A stretch of 64,000 nucleotides of DNA from Actinomadura rifamycini DSM 43936 (GTDB lineage: Bacteria; Actinomycetota; Actinomycetes; Streptosporangiales; Streptosporangiaceae): positions 38,559 to 102,558 of the forward strand of contig NZ_KE384300.1 in assembly GCF_000425065.1 (NCBI RefSeq), in the 5' to 3' direction. The position numbers and the translations under genes are program-made. Below are positions 33,359-40,903 of this stretch, piece by piece. The notes beneath the pieces were generated by a model. That model was given only the letters and a program-made list of their open reading frames with translations. It made no database searches and had not been told where the DNA came from. Numbering within the stretch: the first letter of the stretch is position 1; every line of letters begins with the position of its first letter.

Positions 33359-34348
33359 ATGCACGCCATCGGAGTCGAGGCCGTCCACAGGAAGCAGACG
33401 GCCTGCCCCGCCCGGTTCGCCTTCGTCGTGCTCGACTTCGAACCGGCCGCGACGTACGCGTTCGTGAACGCGCTCGCCCCCGGCGCGATGGAGTACCCCG
33501 ACTCCCAGGCACGGTTCGTCCCGGTCGTCGACGGGACCGCCCGCGAGCGGCTCGAGAACCACTTCGGCGCCGGACCCCTGCCCGTCCGCGTCACCCTCCG
33601 CGCCGCCCGCGACCACCCGACCGACTCCGACGACGCGAGCTTCCGCTTCGCGACGGCCCGGGCCGTCCACCTGGCCCTCGAACGGACGGGCCGAGAACGG
33701 GCGCTCCTCGCCGTGACCCTCGACCCGCCGACCGTCGCGGGCCTGCTGCCCCTCCTCGACGACCCGCGCCACGTCTTCCAGGCGCTCGACCTGTGCGGCG
33801 ACCTGTTCCGCGAGCCGGGGCCCGCCGCCCCCGCGTCGCCGTCCCCGCGCGACACCGCCGACCTCCTGCGGCCGCTCGCGCGCCTGGCGGGCTCCCCGGA
33901 CGACCGCGTCGCGCTCCGCGCCGTCCGCGTTTTGGCGCGGGCGCCCCACCGCCGCGCCCGCGACCTCGTCGCGGGCGCGCTGGCCCGCCCCGGCGGCGAG
34001 GCCCGCGACCTGGCCGTCCGCACGCTCGCCGAGCGGGGCGACGCCCGCGCCGCGCGCCCCCTCGCGGAGATCCTCGCCCGCGACCGGCTGCCGAAGGACA
34101 TCGAGTGGGCCGTCCACGCGATGAAGGACCACGCGTCCGTCCTGCTGCCGCCGGTCCGCGCCCGCCTGGACGCCGCCGTCCCCGGAGCCCTCGAACCCTT
34201 CCTGTTCGAGCTCGTCTGCCAGGTCTCCCGCTGGGGCGGGACCGCCGCGCCGCTGGCCCCGTCCCTGCGGCGCCTCGCCGTCGACGACGGCACCTGGACG
34301 TCCCGCGAACTGACCCGGGCCCTCGCCCGCGCCACCCCGCCCCGCTGA
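33359..34348 (+). CDS. HEAT-repeat-like hypothetical protein
   Basis: A 329-residue protein. The first 150 residues have no family I recognise. The C-terminal part is helical with HEAT/armadillo-like spacing: PLARLAGSPDDRVALRAVRVLARAP, DLVAGALARPGGEARDLAVRTLAERGDARAARPLAEILAR, and a final helical pair. ATG 33359 lies 7 nt after TAGCGT (33346-33351), the leaderless pattern, which overlaps the end of the kinase gene. HEAT repeats usually bind proteins. Function unknown. Confidence 0.7.
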   Translation: MHAIGVEAVHRKQTACPARFAFVVLDFEPAATYAFVNALAPGAMEYPDSQARFVPVVDGTARERLENHFGAGPLPVRVTLRAARDHPTDSDDASFRFATARAVHLALERTGRERALLAVTLDPPTVAGLLPLLDDPRHVFQALDLCGDLFREPGPAAPASPSPRDTADLLRPLARLAGSPDDRVALRAVRVLARAPHRRARDLVAGALARPGGEARDLAVRTLAERGDARAARPLAEILARDRLPKDIEWAVHAMKDHASVLLPPVRARLDAAVPGALEPFLFELVCQVSRWGGTAAPLAPSLRRLAVDDGTWTSRELTRALARATPPR

Positions 34349-34642
34349 CCGCCCCGCCCCCTGCCGTGGAGACGGTGACCGTGCCAGCGGTAACTGGCGA
34401 ATTAGCTGGCCAGGTGCGCGAAAGGCAGGCGCGGAGGCTCTGTGGATCTTGGTCTTATAAGTCCGGCTCAGCGCATCCCTAAGGGAGTCTTAAGGGGCGG
34501 GGCGGGGGGTCTGCGGGGGGCTAGCTTCGTTGTGTCGCGTCCCAGACCCGGTGGAGGTGCACTGGCGGACGGAGAAGTGGCGGCCGGACCTGGGGTCCGG
34601 CCAGGTTCCTGATTGAGACAGGATCCGGCCCGTACGGTCTCG
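34349..34642. other. Intergenic region with candidate 19-codon ORF
   Basis: Nearly 300 nt between convergent genes. A TAGCTT hexamer (34522-34527) could start transcription near 34535. GGTGGAG then precedes GTG 34557, which opens a 19-codon frame (VHWRTEKWRPDLGSGQVPD, stop at 34616; GTG 34551 would add two residues). A 9-bp stem GGCCGGACC / GGTCCGGCC (34582-34602) lies inside that frame. Further left, a poly-G-rich stretch follows TCCCTAAGGGA. A real small gene or a small RNA are both possible; support is weak. Confidence 0.35.
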
Positions 34643-35236
34643 TTACCCCGCTCTGGGACCGTCCGGGCCGGTTCCGTTTTCCCGGGGGAACGCGCCGAAG
34701 AGCAGGAGCCGGAAGGCGTCCGCGGTGCCGCCGGCGGTCGGGTCGCCGGTGGCGAGGCGGCGGATCGCGAGGCCGTACAGGAGCGCGACGACGGTGGGGG
34801 CGTGCCGTTCGGCGTCCGGGATGCCGAGCGCGGTGAGGACGGCGGCGGCGAGGCGGTCGTACGCCTCGACGGAGCGGGTCGCCGTCTCGCGGACGCCGGG
34901 GTCGCGGGCGGCGTGCAGGTGCAGTTCGAGGTTGGCGAGCTGCTCGGGGCCGTCCGCGAAGTCGATGACGGCCTTCTCGACCTGGTCGGGGGCCTGGAAG
35001 GGCGCGACGCCCGCGTCGGCGAGTTCGGCGAGGCGGGCGGTGATGCGGGCGAGTTCGAGGTCGACGAAGGTCTGCAGCGCCTCGCGCAGCAGGCCGTCCT
35101 GGCTCGGGAAGTGGTAGGTCAGGGAGCCGAGGGAGACGCCGGCCGCCTTGGCGACGGCGCGGTTGGTCACGGCGCCGATGCCCCGCTCGCCGATCAGGCG
35201 GAGGGTGGCGCTGAGGATCTGGTCGCGGGCGCTCAT
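34643..35236 (-). CDS. TetR-family regulator of the amidase gene
   Basis: A 197-residue TetR protein. The helix-turn-helix (about 1-50) reads RDQILSATLRLIGERGIGAVTNRAVAKAAGVSLGSLTYHFPSQDGLL. The rest is the helical ligand domain. It is divergent from the amidase gene, and a perfect 20-bp palindrome lies between them at 35274-35293. It therefore probably represses itself and the amidase. The inducer is unknown; an amide or its acid product is a fair guess. Confidence 0.9.
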   Translation of the reverse strand: MSARDQILSATLRLIGERGIGAVTNRAVAKAAGVSLGSLTYHFPSQDGLLREALQTFVDLELARITARLAELADAGVAPFQAPDQVEKAVIDFADGPEQLANLELHLHAARDPGVRETATRSVEAYDRLAAAVLTALGIPDAERHAPTVVALLYGLAIRRLATGDPTAGGTADAFRLLLFGAFPRENGTGPDGPRAG

Positions 35237-35273
35237 CGAGGTTCAGTCTTCCCCATCGCGCGCGCCGCGGATA

Positions 35274-35293
35274 TCGTTCGTTCGAACGAACGA
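35274..35293. promoter_or_regulatory. Perfect 20-bp palindromic TetR operator
   Basis: TCGTTCGTTCGAACGAACGA is a perfect palindrome and is built of GTTC/GAAC half-sites. It lies 38 bp from the TetR start and 14 bp from the amidase start. A TATCGT hexamer at 35272-35277, a candidate amidase -10, overlaps its left end, so binding would block the promoter. Confidence 0.75.
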
Positions 35294-35306
35294 GAGGGGT
35301 GGTCGC

Positions 35307-36686
35307 GTGGATCTCGGGCTGGCCGGGCAGGCGGACGCGCTGGCGCACGGCGACGTGTCGAGCCGGGAGCTGGTGCGGGCGTCGCTGGACGCGATCCGGC
35401 GGCGGGACGATCTGGGCGCGTTCCGGGTCGTGCGGGAGGAGGCGGCGCTGCGCGAGGCCGCGGCGGCGGACGAGCAGCTCAGGGACGGCGAACGGCTGCC
35501 GCTGCTGGGCGTCCCGGTCGCGATCAAGGACGACACCGACGTGGCGGGGGAGACGACGCCGTTCGCGGTCGGCGGCGAGCACCCGGTGCGGACGCGGGAC
35601 GCCGAGGTGGTGCGGAAGCTGCGGGCGGCCGGGGCGATCGTGGTGGGCAAGACGACGACGTGCGAGGTCGGGCTCTGGCCGTTCAGCGAGTCGCCCGAGT
35701 ACGGGGTCGCGCGGAACCCGTGGAACCCCGCGTACACGCCGGGCGGCTCGTCGGGCGGCTCGGCGGCGGCCGTGGCGGCGGGGATGGTCGCGGCGGCGGT
35801 GGGGTCCGACGGGGCCGGGTCGATCCGCATCCCGGCGGCCTGGACCGGACTGGTCGGGATCAAGCCGCAGCGGGGCCGCGTGTCGGGGTTCCCGCACACC
35901 GACCCGTTCAACGGCATCACGGTGTGGGGGCCGCTCGCGCGGAGCGTGGAGGACGCCGCGCTGCTGCTCGACGTGCTCACCGGGAGCCGTCCGGAGGACG
36001 CCTACCGGCTGGACCCGCCGCTCCGGCCGTTCGCCGAGGCGGCGCGGCGGGACCCGGGGCGGTTGCGGGTGGCGGTGTCGTTCCGGACGGCGTTCGGGGC
36101 GAGCGGCCGGCTCGACCCGGAGATCCGGGCGGGCGTCGAGCGGCTGGCGCGGCGGCTGACCGAGCTCGGGCACCGGGTCTTCCCCGCCGACCCCGACTAC
36201 GGGCCGGTGGGGCTCGGGCTGGTCCCGCGCGGGACGGCCGGGGCGGCCGACTGGCTCGACGCGATGAACGCCCCGCGGCCCGAGGCCCGCACCGAGGTGG
36301 AGGCCCGGATCGGGCGCGTGGTCGGCCGGCGCCTGCTGCCGCTGGTCAGGAAGATGGACCCCTACCTGTGGCGCAGGGTCGGGCGGATCTTCCGGTACGC
36401 GGACGTGGTGCTGACGCCCACCACCGCGTCACGCCCGCTGCGGATCGGGGCCTTCGAGGGGGCCGGGTACCGGAGGACGCAGTCCGCGGCCGCGGCGGCG
36501 TGCCCGTACGCGTGGCCGTGGAACGTCCTCGGGTGGCCCGGCGTGAACGTGCCCGCCGGGCTCACCCGGGACGGCCTGCCGTTCGGCGCGCAGCTCCTCG
36601 GCCGCGACTCGGACGAGGCCACGCTGATCTCCCTCGCGGCGCAGCTCGAGGCCGTCGAGGGGTGGGCGGACCGGCGGGCCGCCTGA
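35307..36686 (+). CDS. Amidase signature family enzyme
   Basis: A 459-residue amidase. The Ser-cisSer-Lys triad is visible: Lys74 in VPVAIKDDTD, the cis-Ser in TPGGSSGGSAAAVAAG (about 148-149) and the nucleophile Ser172 in DGAGSIRIPAAWTG. It hydrolyses amide bonds of small molecules; whether it acts on aryl amides, nitrile-derived amides or others is not visible. GatA is unlikely because no gatB or gatC is adjacent. GTG 35307 follows GAGAGGGG. Divergent from its probable TetR repressor. Confidence 0.92.
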   Translation: MDLGLAGQADALAHGDVSSRELVRASLDAIRRRDDLGAFRVVREEAALREAAAADEQLRDGERLPLLGVPVAIKDDTDVAGETTPFAVGGEHPVRTRDAEVVRKLRAAGAIVVGKTTTCEVGLWPFSESPEYGVARNPWNPAYTPGGSSGGSAAAVAAGMVAAAVGSDGAGSIRIPAAWTGLVGIKPQRGRVSGFPHTDPFNGITVWGPLARSVEDAALLLDVLTGSRPEDAYRLDPPLRPFAEAARRDPGRLRVAVSFRTAFGASGRLDPEIRAGVERLARRLTELGHRVFPADPDYGPVGLGLVPRGTAGAADWLDAMNAPRPEARTEVEARIGRVVGRRLLPLVRKMDPYLWRRVGRIFRYADVVLTPTTASRPLRIGAFEGAGYRRTQSAAAAACPYAWPWNVLGWPGVNVPAGLTRDGLPFGAQLLGRDSDEATLISLAAQLEAVEGWADRRAA

Positions 36687-36694
36687 CGGGCGGG

Positions 36695-37456
36695 TCAGTA
36701 GCCGGCGCCCGTGAGCATGCCGCCGTCCACCAGGACCTCGCTGCCGGTGCAGTAGGACGAGTCGTCGGACGCCAGGTACACGACGAGGCCCGAGACTTCC
36801 TTCGTCTTGCCCATGCGGCCGAGCGGCAGCGCCTTCAGGAAGGCGTCGGCGCTGTCGGCGGTGGCGGCGACGACGTCCTCCTGTAGGGAGAGCGGGGTCA
36901 GGACGCCGCCGGGATGGATCGAGTTCACCCGGATGCCGTCGGCGCCCAGCTCGCGGGCCGCGGCCTTCGTCAGGCCGCGGATCCCGAACTTGCTGGCGCT
37001 GTAGGCGGCGAGGCCGGACGCGCCGATGAACCCCTCGGTCGACGAGACGTTGATGATCGAGCCGCCGCCCGCGTCCCGCATGGCGGCGGTCACCGACTTC
37101 ACGCCGAGCCACTGGCCGACGAGGTTCACGTCGAGGACCTGCTTGAACTCGTCGACGGACATGTCCTCGATGCGCTTGTGCCGCATGATGCCCGCGTTGT
37201 TCACCAGGACGTTCAGCGATCCGTAGGTCTCGACGGCGGTCCGGACGGCGGTCGCCCAGTCGTCCGGGCTCGCGACGTCCATCCGGACGAACCGGGCGTC
37301 GTCCCCGACGTCGGCCGCGAGCTTCGCGCCCTCCTCCTCGAGGACGTCGCCGAACACCACCTTCGCGCCCTCGGCGACGAACCGGCGCACGTGCGCCTTC
37401 CCCATGCCGCGCGCGCCGCCGGTGATCAGCGCCACCTTGCCGTCGAGCCGTCCCAT
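36695..37456 (-). CDS. SDR oxidoreductase, hydroxysteroid dehydrogenase-like
   Basis: A 253-residue classical short-chain dehydrogenase. The cofactor loop is ITGGARGMGKAHV, with Asp in FGDVLEEEG favouring NAD. NNAG is present in VLVNNAGIM. The catalytic Ser is in IINVSSTEG, with YSASK for Tyr and Lys. The opening GRLDGKVALITGGARGMGKAHVR and VAEGAKVVFGDVLEEEG resemble the mycobacterial 3-alpha/20-beta-hydroxysteroid dehydrogenase Rv2002, from memory. ATG 37456 follows GAGGGAG. A KstR2-like operator overlaps its promoter, which fits a steroid-related role. Confidence 0.88.
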   Translation of the reverse strand: MGRLDGKVALITGGARGMGKAHVRRFVAEGAKVVFGDVLEEEGAKLAADVGDDARFVRMDVASPDDWATAVRTAVETYGSLNVLVNNAGIMRHKRIEDMSVDEFKQVLDVNLVGQWLGVKSVTAAMRDAGGGSIINVSSTEGFIGASGLAAYSASKFGIRGLTKAAARELGADGIRVNSIHPGGVLTPLSLQEDVVAATADSADAFLKALPLGRMGKTKEVSGLVVYLASDDSSYCTGSEVLVDGGMLTGAGY

Positions 37457-37487
37457 CAACGCTCCCTCTCGCCGTACCGTCGCAGCA

Positions 37488-37506
37488 AAACTAGCGAACG
37501 CTTGGT
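37488..37506 (-). promoter_or_regulatory. KstR2-like operator B at the SDR promoter
   Basis: On the minus strand ACCAAGCGTTCGCT (37506 to 37493) matches the AnCAAGnnCTTGnT consensus with two mismatches. It runs directly into a TAGTTT -10 hexamer (37493 to 37488) ahead of the SDR gene. The geometry, operator abutting the -10, is the same as at the LLM gene. Confidence 0.5.
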
Positions 37507-37522
37507 TGGCGAACAAGGGGCG

Positions 37523-38209
37523 TCAGCCGCGCAGCGCGTCCCGCGACAGCCGGTCCGCGCGCCGCGTCGTCTCCGGCAGCCGGTGCTCCGGCGCCAGCCC
37601 CAGGACGGTCCGGCACGCGGCGTCGAGGCCCGCGCGGTGCCCGACGGACACGAACACCGGCTTGACGCCGTCCTGCGTCCGCAGCACCCGCCCCACGACC
37701 TCGCCGCCGACCGTGAGCGGGCTCGTGTCGCCCCGCCGCCCGCCGGGCGCCGCGTACGCGCCGACGAACGCGGTCTTGCCGACCCCGATCGTGGGGAGGC
37801 CGGTCAGCACGCCGAGATGGCAGGCGAGCCCGAACCGGCGCGGGTGCGCGACGCCGAACCCGTCGCAGACGAGCAGGTCGGGGACCGTCCGCAGGTCGCG
37901 GAGCGCCTCGATCAGCGTGGGCAGCTCGCGGAACGCGAACAGGCCCGGGACGTACGGGAACGCGGCCGTCCCGACGGCGACCGACTCCTCCACCACCCGC
38001 AGCGTGGCGGCGTCCAGGACGACCGCCGCCGCGGCCAGGCGCGTGCCGGTCCCGCCGCCGTCGCCCGCGTACGAGACGTCCAGTCCGGCGACCGTCCGGG
38101 GGCGCTCGGGGCCGGGGGAGTCCAGGTCGAGCAGGGGGCGGAGCCGGTCCTGGATCGCCTCCGCCTCCTCCGGCGCGGACGGCCACGGGTGAAGATCGCG
38201 TACCTCCAT
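37523..38209 (-). CDS. nfi: Endonuclease V
   Basis: A 228-residue DNA repair enzyme that cuts near deoxyinosine. The family motifs occur in order: TVAGLDVSYAG (metal-binding Asp), FPYVPGLFAFRELP (ending in the conserved Arg-Glu), LLVCDGFGVAHPRRFGLACHLG and TIGVGKTAFVG. ATG 38209 lies 8 nt after TACCGT on the minus strand, a leaderless pattern. Length is normal for the family. Confidence 0.95.
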   Translation of the reverse strand: MEVRDLHPWPSAPEEAEAIQDRLRPLLDLDSPGPERPRTVAGLDVSYAGDGGGTGTRLAAAAVVLDAATLRVVEESVAVGTAAFPYVPGLFAFRELPTLIEALRDLRTVPDLLVCDGFGVAHPRRFGLACHLGVLTGLPTIGVGKTAFVGAYAAPGGRRGDTSPLTVGGEVVGRVLRTQDGVKPVFVSVGHRAGLDAACRTVLGLAPEHRLPETTRRADRLSRDALRG

Positions 38210-38225
38210 GGAGCGGGACGGTATC

Positions 38226-39443
38226 TCAGCCGAGCGCGGCGTACGCGGCCTCGACGAGCCGGTAGGCGCGCAGGTCGCCGCCCAGGTCGCCCATGCGGTT
38301 CGGCAGGTAGGCGAGGGCGAGTCCGGCGTCGGGGTCGCCGAGCCCGATCGAGCCGCCCGCCCCCGTGTGCCCGAACGCCGTGTCGCGTCCGGCGGCCGGG
38401 ACGAAGAACGTCTGCGCCGGACGCATGAAGCCGAGGCCGAACGCGCTGTCGATCAGCATCGTGCGGTCGGGGCCGCTCACCCGGGGCCGGATCGCCTCGC
38501 GGAGCGTGTCCGGGCGCAGGATCCGGCCGGCGACGAGGTCGCGGTAGAAGCCGGCGAACGCGGGGGCCGTCGCGATCATCCCCGCCCCCGGCCAGCCCGC
38601 GCGCAGGACCACCGGGTTGTTGTAGCCGCCCTTGCCGGGATGGGGGTTGTTCATCGCGCGGTTCATGCGGCTGTCCGGGTCGGTGTACGCGCTCGCGAGG
38701 CGGTCGAGGAGCGAGGCATCGCCAGCGGGACGCGGCGCATCGGTGCCGCGGGCGGGACGCGGCGCATCGGTGCCGCCGGCGGCCGTCGGTGCGCGGCCCG
38801 CCGTCATCTTCGCGGCCCGCTCGATGACGTCGTCCGGGGCGCCGATCCACAGGTCGCGGTCGCGGGCGAACTCGTCCCGGACGAACGCGCCGACCGTCCG
38901 CCCGGACAGCCGGCGCACGATCTCCCCGGCCAGCCACCCGTAGGTCAGCGCGTGGTAGCCGTGCCCCTCGCCGGGCGTCCACTCGGGTTCCTGCGCGGCC
39001 AACTCGGCGGCGCGCGCCGGGGCGTCCGCGGCCTCCTCCGCCGACACCGGACGGGCGAACGCGGGCAGTCCGGCCTGGTGCGACAGCAGGTGCGCGGCGG
39101 TCGTCGCGTCCTTGCAGGCGGCGCCGAACTCGGGCCACCAGGCGGTGACCGGGCCGTCCACCTCGTAGGCGCCGCGCTCGGCGAGCAGCAGCGCGGCGGC
39201 GGCCGTCACCGCCTTGGTGCAGGAGAACCCGAAGCAGGGCGTGTCGGCCCGCCACTCGCGGCCGGTGCGGCGGTCGGCCGTCCCGCCCCACAGGTCCACG
39301 ACCTTGCGGTCGCCCGCGTACACCGCGACGGCGGCGCCCAGTTCGCGCCGCTCGGCGAAGTTCCGCTCGAACGCTTCGCGGACGCCGGCGAACGCGGGGT
39401 CGCAGTGGCCCTGCACGCCGGGCACGTCGGGGGGCACGGTCAT
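38226..39443 (-). CDS. Beta-lactamase-fold serine hydrolase
   Basis: A 405-residue class C-like serine hydrolase (esterase EstB/LACTB type). The nucleophile motif SxxK is SCTKA in CFGFSCTKAVTAAAALL. The Tyr motif is in GHGYHALTYGWLAGEIV, and the C-terminal HTGAGG motif replaces KTG. Such proteins are esterases or peptidases more often than lactamases. There is no signal peptide, so it is cytoplasmic. ATG 39443 follows AGGAG; 39476 is a longer option. A 9-residue tandem duplication (GTDAPRPAR/G) at about residues 230-248 comes from a 27-bp DNA repeat at 38725-38778. Confidence 0.88.
   Translation of the reverse strand: MTVPPDVPGVQGHCDPAFAGVREAFERNFAERRELGAAVAVYAGDRKVVDLWGGTADRRTGREWRADTPCFGFSCTKAVTAAAALLLAERGAYEVDGPVTAWWPEFGAACKDATTAAHLLSHQAGLPAFARPVSAEEAADAPARAAELAAQEPEWTPGEGHGYHALTYGWLAGEIVRRLSGRTVGAFVRDEFARDRDLWIGAPDDVIERAAKMTAGRAPTAAGGTDAPRPARGTDAPRPAGDASLLDRLASAYTDPDSRMNRAMNNPHPGKGGYNNPVVLRAGWPGAGMIATAPAFAGFYRDLVAGRILRPDTLREAIRPRVSGPDRTMLIDSAFGLGFMRPAQTFFVPAAGRDTAFGHTGAGGSIGLGDPDAGLALAYLPNRMGDLGGDLRAYRLVEAAYAALG
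38725..38778. repeat. 27-bp tandem duplication inside the hydrolase gene
   Basis: A 27-bp unit beginning GCGGGACGCGGCGCATCGG at 38725 recurs at 38752, with at least 24 identical bases. It encodes two copies of a Gly-Thr-Asp-Ala-Pro-Arg-Pro-Ala segment in a surface linker. It keeps the frame open and looks like recent replication slippage. Confidence 0.75.
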
Positions 39444-39481
39444 GGGAGTCTCCTGCCTTTCCACGGGGACGTTCATCGAAT

Positions 39482-39497
39482 CACGTTCGGGAACGTG
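39482..39497. promoter_or_regulatory. Palindromic operator-like dyad
   Basis: CACGTTC (39482-39488) and GAACGTG (39491-39497) form a 7-bp inverted repeat with a 2-nt centre, between the divergent hydrolase and flavodoxin-like genes. It lies 28 bp upstream of the TAGAGT -10 of the latter, so it overlaps its -35 region. No regulator gene is adjacent. Confidence 0.5.
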
Positions 39498-39539
39498 CTC
39501 GCGATCAGGGGCGCGGCCGCGCGTCTAGAGTCGGAGGCG

Positions 39540-39995
39540 ATGAAGAGGCTGCTGATCGTCCACCACACCCCGTCGCCGAACCTCCAGGCGATGTACGAGG
39601 CCGCGCGGTCCGGCGCGTCCACCGACGAGGTCGGGGGCGTCGAGGTCGTGGCCCGCCCGGCGCTGACCGCGTCGCCCGTGGACGTCCTGGAGGCGGACGG
39701 CTACCTGCTCGGCTCCCCGGTCAACCTCGGCTACCTGTCGGGCGCCCTCAAGCACTTCTTCGACCAGGTGTACTACCCGTGCCTGGAGGAGACGGTCCGC
39801 CGCCCCTTCGGCGCGTACCTGCACGCGGGAAGCGACGCGACGGGCGCGCTGCGGGCCCTGGAGTCGATCACCACGGGGCTGAAGTGGCGCGCCGTCCGGC
39901 CGCCCGCCGTCGTCACGGGCGAGCCCGGCCGCGCGGCGCTCGAGGAATGCTGGGAGCTCGGCGCGATGGTCGCCGCCGAGCTCGGCACCGTCTGA
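39540..39995 (+). CDS. Flavodoxin-like / NADPH-dependent FMN reductase
   Basis: A 151-residue protein with the flavodoxin fold. KRLLIVHHTPSPNLQAMYEAA is the first strand and phosphate loop; ADGYLLGSPVNLGYLSGALKHFFDQVYYPCLEE is the typical FMN-binding segment. It may be a small flavoprotein reductase or electron carrier. ATG 39540 has both GGAGG close upstream and TAGAGT 8 nt upstream, so a leaderless or very short leader transcript is possible. Confidence 0.82.
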   Translation: MKRLLIVHHTPSPNLQAMYEAARSGASTDEVGGVEVVARPALTASPVDVLEADGYLLGSPVNLGYLSGALKHFFDQVYYPCLEETVRRPFGAYLHAGSDATGALRALESITTGLKWRAVRPPAVVTGEPGRAALEECWELGAMVAAELGTV

Positions 39996-40085
39996 GCGCC
40001 CCGCCGGACGGGCGCGCCGGGCACGCGACGCGCCGGGGCGCGGCGACGGCCGCGACGGAGATCGCGACCCCGCTAACGTGCCGAC

Positions 40086-40385
40086 ATGAGCGGATTTCGG
40101 CATGTGGTGATGTTCAGGTGGGCCGAGGGGACGACCACCGGCCAGCAGGAGGACGTGGCGGCGCGGCTCGCGGAGCTGCCGGCGCTCATCCCGGAGATCC
40201 GGGAGTACTCCATGGGCGCCGACGCGGGCGTGAGCCCGGGCGCCTACGACTTCGTGGTGGTCGCGGACTTCGCCGACCGCGACGCCTACGTCGTGTACCG
40301 GGACCACCCGGCGCACCGGGAGATCGCGGACGGGCGCATCGCGCCGATCACGGCCGAGCGGGCGGTCGTCCAGTACGAGCGCTAA
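40086..40385 (+). CDS. Dabb-family stress-responsive barrel protein
   Basis: A 99-residue ferredoxin-like dimeric alpha/beta barrel (Dabb) domain: GFRHVVMFRWAEGTTTGQQEDVAARLAELPALIPEI, then SPGAYDFVVVADFADRDAYVVYRDHPAHREIADGRIAPIT. Members include stress proteins and some polyketide cyclase-like enzymes; most are of unknown activity. ATG 40086 lies 6 nt after TAACGT, a leaderless pattern. Confidence 0.88.
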   Translation: MSGFRHVVMFRWAEGTTTGQQEDVAARLAELPALIPEIREYSMGADAGVSPGAYDFVVVADFADRDAYVVYRDHPAHREIADGRIAPITAERAVVQYER

Positions 40386-40393
40386 GGGCACCG

Positions 40394-40484
40394 AGCAAGC
40401 GCTTGTGTCTGAAGCTGTTTCGGGTTAACGTCGATGAGACGCCGCCCGCCGGGGACGGATCGCGCCCCGTCTCCGGCGGGCGGC
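40394..40484 (+). promoter_or_regulatory. Orphan promoter with KstR2-like operator C and hairpin
   Basis: AGCAAGCGCTTGTG (40394-40407) matches the KstR2-type consensus at all but the last position. It overlaps a -35 box TTGTGT (40403-40408), followed by a 17-bp spacer and the -10 TAACGT (40426-40431). The predicted start (about 40438) runs straight into a 12-bp stem GCCGCCCGCCGG (40441-40452) / CCGGCGGGCGGC (40473-40484). No gene starts here on the plus strand. The transcript would be a small RNA or antisense to the gene at 40523. The stem may also serve as terminator of the Dabb gene. Confidence 0.45.
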
Positions 40485-40522
40485 CTCGATTCCGGCCGCG
40501 CCCCGCGCGCACCGTCCGTGGA

Positions 40523-40747
40523 TCACCCGCGCGCCCGCGCGTTCAGGATCGCGTCGCGCAGCCTTTGCGGTGTCTCCGCCTCCAGCAGCCGCGGCCCGTC
40601 GCGCAGCGGCACCATGGCCCACCACGACCCGGTCGCCTCGCCGTACCAGACCCGCACCCCCGGGAACTGTTCCTGCAGCCCGCGCGCCGTGGCGCTGCGC
40701 ATGGCGGGCGTGGGCTCCCCGTTTCCGGCATCCTGATCGGCCGTCAT
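40523..40747 (-). CDS. Small WW-motif protein, paralogue of 3556 gene
   Basis: A 74-residue protein. After a charged N-terminus it reads RGLQEQFPGVRVWYGEATGSWWAMVPLRDGPRLLEAETPQRLRDAILNA. FPG, the aromatic W-Y/F-G step, the WWA pair, LEA-TPQ and the final helix are shared with the protein at 3556-3900. ATG 40747 follows GGGGGAGGG. The small alpha/beta core could be a binding module. Function unknown. Confidence 0.7.
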   Translation of the reverse strand: MTADQDAGNGEPTPAMRSATARGLQEQFPGVRVWYGEATGSWWAMVPLRDGPRLLEAETPQRLRDAILNARARG

Positions 40748-40817
40748 GTCGCCCTCCCCCCGTAGAACTCGTCCGTAACAGCGTCCCCACGGGCCAAGTC
40801 ATCACCCCTGCCCAGGA

Positions 40818-40835
40818 AGTGTGACTAAGCACACT
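40818..40835. promoter_or_regulatory. Inverted repeat between two minus-strand genes
   Basis: AGTGTG (40818-40823) and CACACT (40830-40835) form a 6-bp dyad with a 6-nt centre. It lies downstream of the KstR2-like gene and about 70 bp upstream of the small protein at 40523-40747, where it could be an operator. No partner regulator is evident. Confidence 0.35.
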
Positions 40836-40903
40836 AAAGGGGTTCTCGAGGGCGCACCGGCGAATCGGCGCGGCCGCCGGGGCGGCCGGGGCGTCCGGCC
40901 CGG

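Noticed and set aside
35272..35293. SOS (LexA) box at the TetR/amidase palindrome
   Set aside because: The palindrome contains GAAC and GTTC, but the spacing and symmetry do not match the actinobacterial GAACnnnnGTTC box.
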